Shown here one piece after another: positions 61,901-64,000 of a stretch of 64,000 nucleotides of DNA. Within the stretch, counting starts at the first letter, position 1. Each line of letters starts with the position of its first letter. The translations under genes were made by a program, and so were the position numbers. The notes beneath the pieces are model-generated. The model saw only the letters and a program-made list of their open reading frames with translations. It did not search any database and was not told the DNA's origin. Source of the DNA: Prochilodus magdalenae (lineage: Eukaryota; Chordata; Actinopteri; Characiformes; Prochilodontidae); contig JAMWET010003567.1 in assembly GCA_024036415.1 (NCBI GenBank), positions 124,001 through 188,000 on the forward strand, in the 5' to 3' direction.

Positions 61901-63739
61901 GTCTAATCTCCTCAGAGCAACCTGTGGTTAATGGCTGAAATGGAAATTTGCACAGTGCTGTATTGTCCTGCACCATATTGTAATGTTAAGTAACCATGCG
62001 CCGGTCTTGGATACGGATATAAAGCTGCTCTGTATGATGTGAAATTCATACGCTCACGGTATTTGCAGGGAAACACACATACACTGGGAGAGTCACAGTG
62101 GGATACACTTCATCAGCGGCTGCATGTATTTCAGTATTTAAGATAAATATCCAGTGCCTGCGATATTAACTAGCATACACTGCCTATAGACACAGAAACA
62201 CAAGTGTGTTCTGTGTGCTGTAAAATCCATGCACACATACACGCAGAGGGTTGAAAGCCACACAGCAAGAAAAGACAGGACGCGTGTACAGCTTAAGTAC
62301 ACACACACTCGCCCACTGCTTCCTCCTCTGTAGACCGCATGCTGAGAGGGCCTCTGATTGGATGGCCTCCTCTTGGCTCCAAATCAGAGCCTAGGGACAG
62401 GCAGGGTGACCGGCAGGATCTCGGAGAGAACAGGAATGCTCTGTTTTACACATACTCTGAGAAAAAAGGCAAAATTTAGTACGAATGGCTGCAGTAAATC
62501 TACAGCAGGAAACACAACCGTGGTGGCCAGGATTAGCCCTGGGTTAACTGGTGGTTTAGCGGACGCTGCCTCTTGGTGCTGCTGTTGGAAGGCGTCTGCC
62601 ACTAAGGTTGCAAAGTGCATTACTATCTTTGTTACAGGAATAAACAACGTTTCCGGATTATACCAATCAGATGTAGACACTCTACCTAAGAGATGTGATT
62701 AGAGTTTAGCACTGTGCAAACAGCACAAGTAACCCCAGGCATCCACTAGCATAGGGTTGCTAAGTAATCTCCATTAGGCCTCATTCGCGCCAATCATTAG
62801 CATATGTCTTAGATGGTCTGACACTGGACAGCGCTAAATACGGTGATGAACTGGGTCGGACATGTGTTCACTCAAACCACCTGTGAAGGATGTCAGGGAT
62901 ACATATCGCCAAAAAAAAAAAAAACATCATCTTGACCCTGACAGCATTCAAAGATCACCTAATCAACTGAGTCTTGACAGCAGAGACGAAAACCAGAGAC
63001 ATCTCCTCCTCTCACATTTGTTGTGTTAGCAATTCATGGGCTCTAAACATTTGAGGCAACCCATACATGTACACGGACGAGCACTTGTAGGAGATTTTTG
63101 GCTGACTAATGTAGTAAATATGCAGCATCCTTCCTCCTGGTCATAATTGGTCACTGGAGACGCATTCAAGACCCATGGACGTGCTCAGTGTATACATCTT
63201 GCTGTCCACTTGTGATAGAACCACTCAAAACAGATGGTAGTGTCAGATCATACGACTTGTTATTGACGCTATGTCATAAATTTTAACTGACCAAAGAATA
63301 AAAAAGGTTAAGCTTCAAGATGTCTGCTTTATCCACTGTACTGATGTGTGTGTTTTAAGGATAAGGTAATGTTATATAGGGTCAGAAACCACAGCTAGCT
63401 GAATAGCATGCTAACTTCAGGCGAAGTCTCTGCAGCACAACACATAGACCTCTTTGACGTACTACTTAAACTCACATATGCTTATGACCTCCTGATGAGA
63501 TTTAGGGCTATATTGTTTTGTATGATTCTAATTGATAGCTTCTTTTTCCTCTTAGCAACGTTAGCCTTGTAGCTCCAGCGTAGACTTTAGACTGGTCTGA
63601 ATTCAGACACTACTCAGTTCGCTGTTGCACTCTTTATTCATGAAAGGGAAAAGAGACGGATACAACAGACATGCAAAGAAAGACAATAACATATAGATAG
63701 CATCACAGGCAAGGCAGAGCTCTTGCTAAAAAGGAGTTG
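61901..63739. other. Intron 4: no recognised feature
   Basis: A 114-codon + frame at 62358-62702 and its minus shadow have no recognisable domain. A poly-A run is at 62912-62925. The 63545-63615 stretch faintly resembles 44620-44700 (TTAGC.T.GTAGCTCC phrase). Confidence 0.35.
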
Positions 63740-63905
63740 AGTTTTCTGCGTGCCACGTCTGACATGACCTCCTCTGGCTGCTATGGAAACCCAGGCAGGT
63801 CTGCGAGCATCTGCACGGGATTCGCTTCGGCCCCGAAACGCCCAGCGTCCACACCTGCTACCAATCAGCCCCGACTAATAGAGAGCAGCCAATCAGGCTC
63901 CATTT
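63740..63905. promoter_or_regulatory. Candidate regulatory segment with two CCAATCAG sites
   Basis: CCAATCAG occurs at 63861-63868 and 63889-63896, 28 bp apart in the same orientation, as in NF-Y-bound promoters. CTGCTATGGAAACC (63778-63791) resembles an RFX half-site. The stretch is GC- and CpG-richer than its surroundings (GGCCCCGAAACGCCCAGCG). It could be an internal promoter or an enhancer; the activity is not shown. Confidence 0.25.
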
Positions 63906-64000
63906 AATATCGTCTGGCTGTATCACTGTAATGACTGACACTGGTCTTCTCCATATGTCTGATAAAACCTTGGTTTAAAGCCGCCGCCTCCTCACGAATC

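Overview
This window is a vertebrate, teleost-type genomic segment. It has long introns, abundant microsatellites, tRNA-derived SINEs (including a DANA/mermaid-like one) and many decayed Tc1/mariner and hAT DNA transposons. The repeat complement suggests an ostariophysan fish, possibly a characiform; that placement is inference. There is no bacterial-style gene organisation. Almost all long open reading frames are translations of simple repeats or chance frames.

One gene can be supported: the 5' end of slit3, on the + strand, encoding the secreted axon-guidance ligand Slit3. Coding exon 1 (4683-4876) holds the signal peptide and the cysteine-rich LRR N-cap. Exons 2 (20514-20585), 3 (24072-24143) and 4 (29546-29617) are each exactly 72 bp and each encode one 24-residue leucine-rich repeat. 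Every intron is phase 2 and every donor is GTAAGT. The paralogue call rests on exons 3 and 4 ([29 protein letters not shown]), which fit Slit3 better than Slit1 or Slit2. The gene runs off the right edge: no exon 5 was found in the 34 kb after exon 4.

Layout: 1-3.8 kb is 5' flank with a Tc1/mariner remnant and a nested GA/GATA satellite. 3.84-4.68 kb is a GC- and CpG-rich promoter/5' leader. Intron 1 is 15.6 kb and carries a ~1 kb CT-rich tract ending 0.8 kb before exon 2. Intron 2 is 3.5 kb. Intron 3 is 5.4 kb and its acceptor pyrimidine tract is a CT microsatellite. Intron 4 exceeds 34 kb and holds most of the mobile DNA: four copies of one tRNA-SINE, a DANA-like SINE, an 807-bp hAT element with an 8-bp target duplication, a 533-bp Tc1/mariner-type MITE with perfect 31-bp inverted termini, further mariner remnants, tandem repeats and an AT-cored palindrome.

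I see no convincing previously undescribed biological system. The interesting material is the structure of the slit3 5' end, the repeat biology in its introns, and a few possible regulatory segments that need cross-species alignment.
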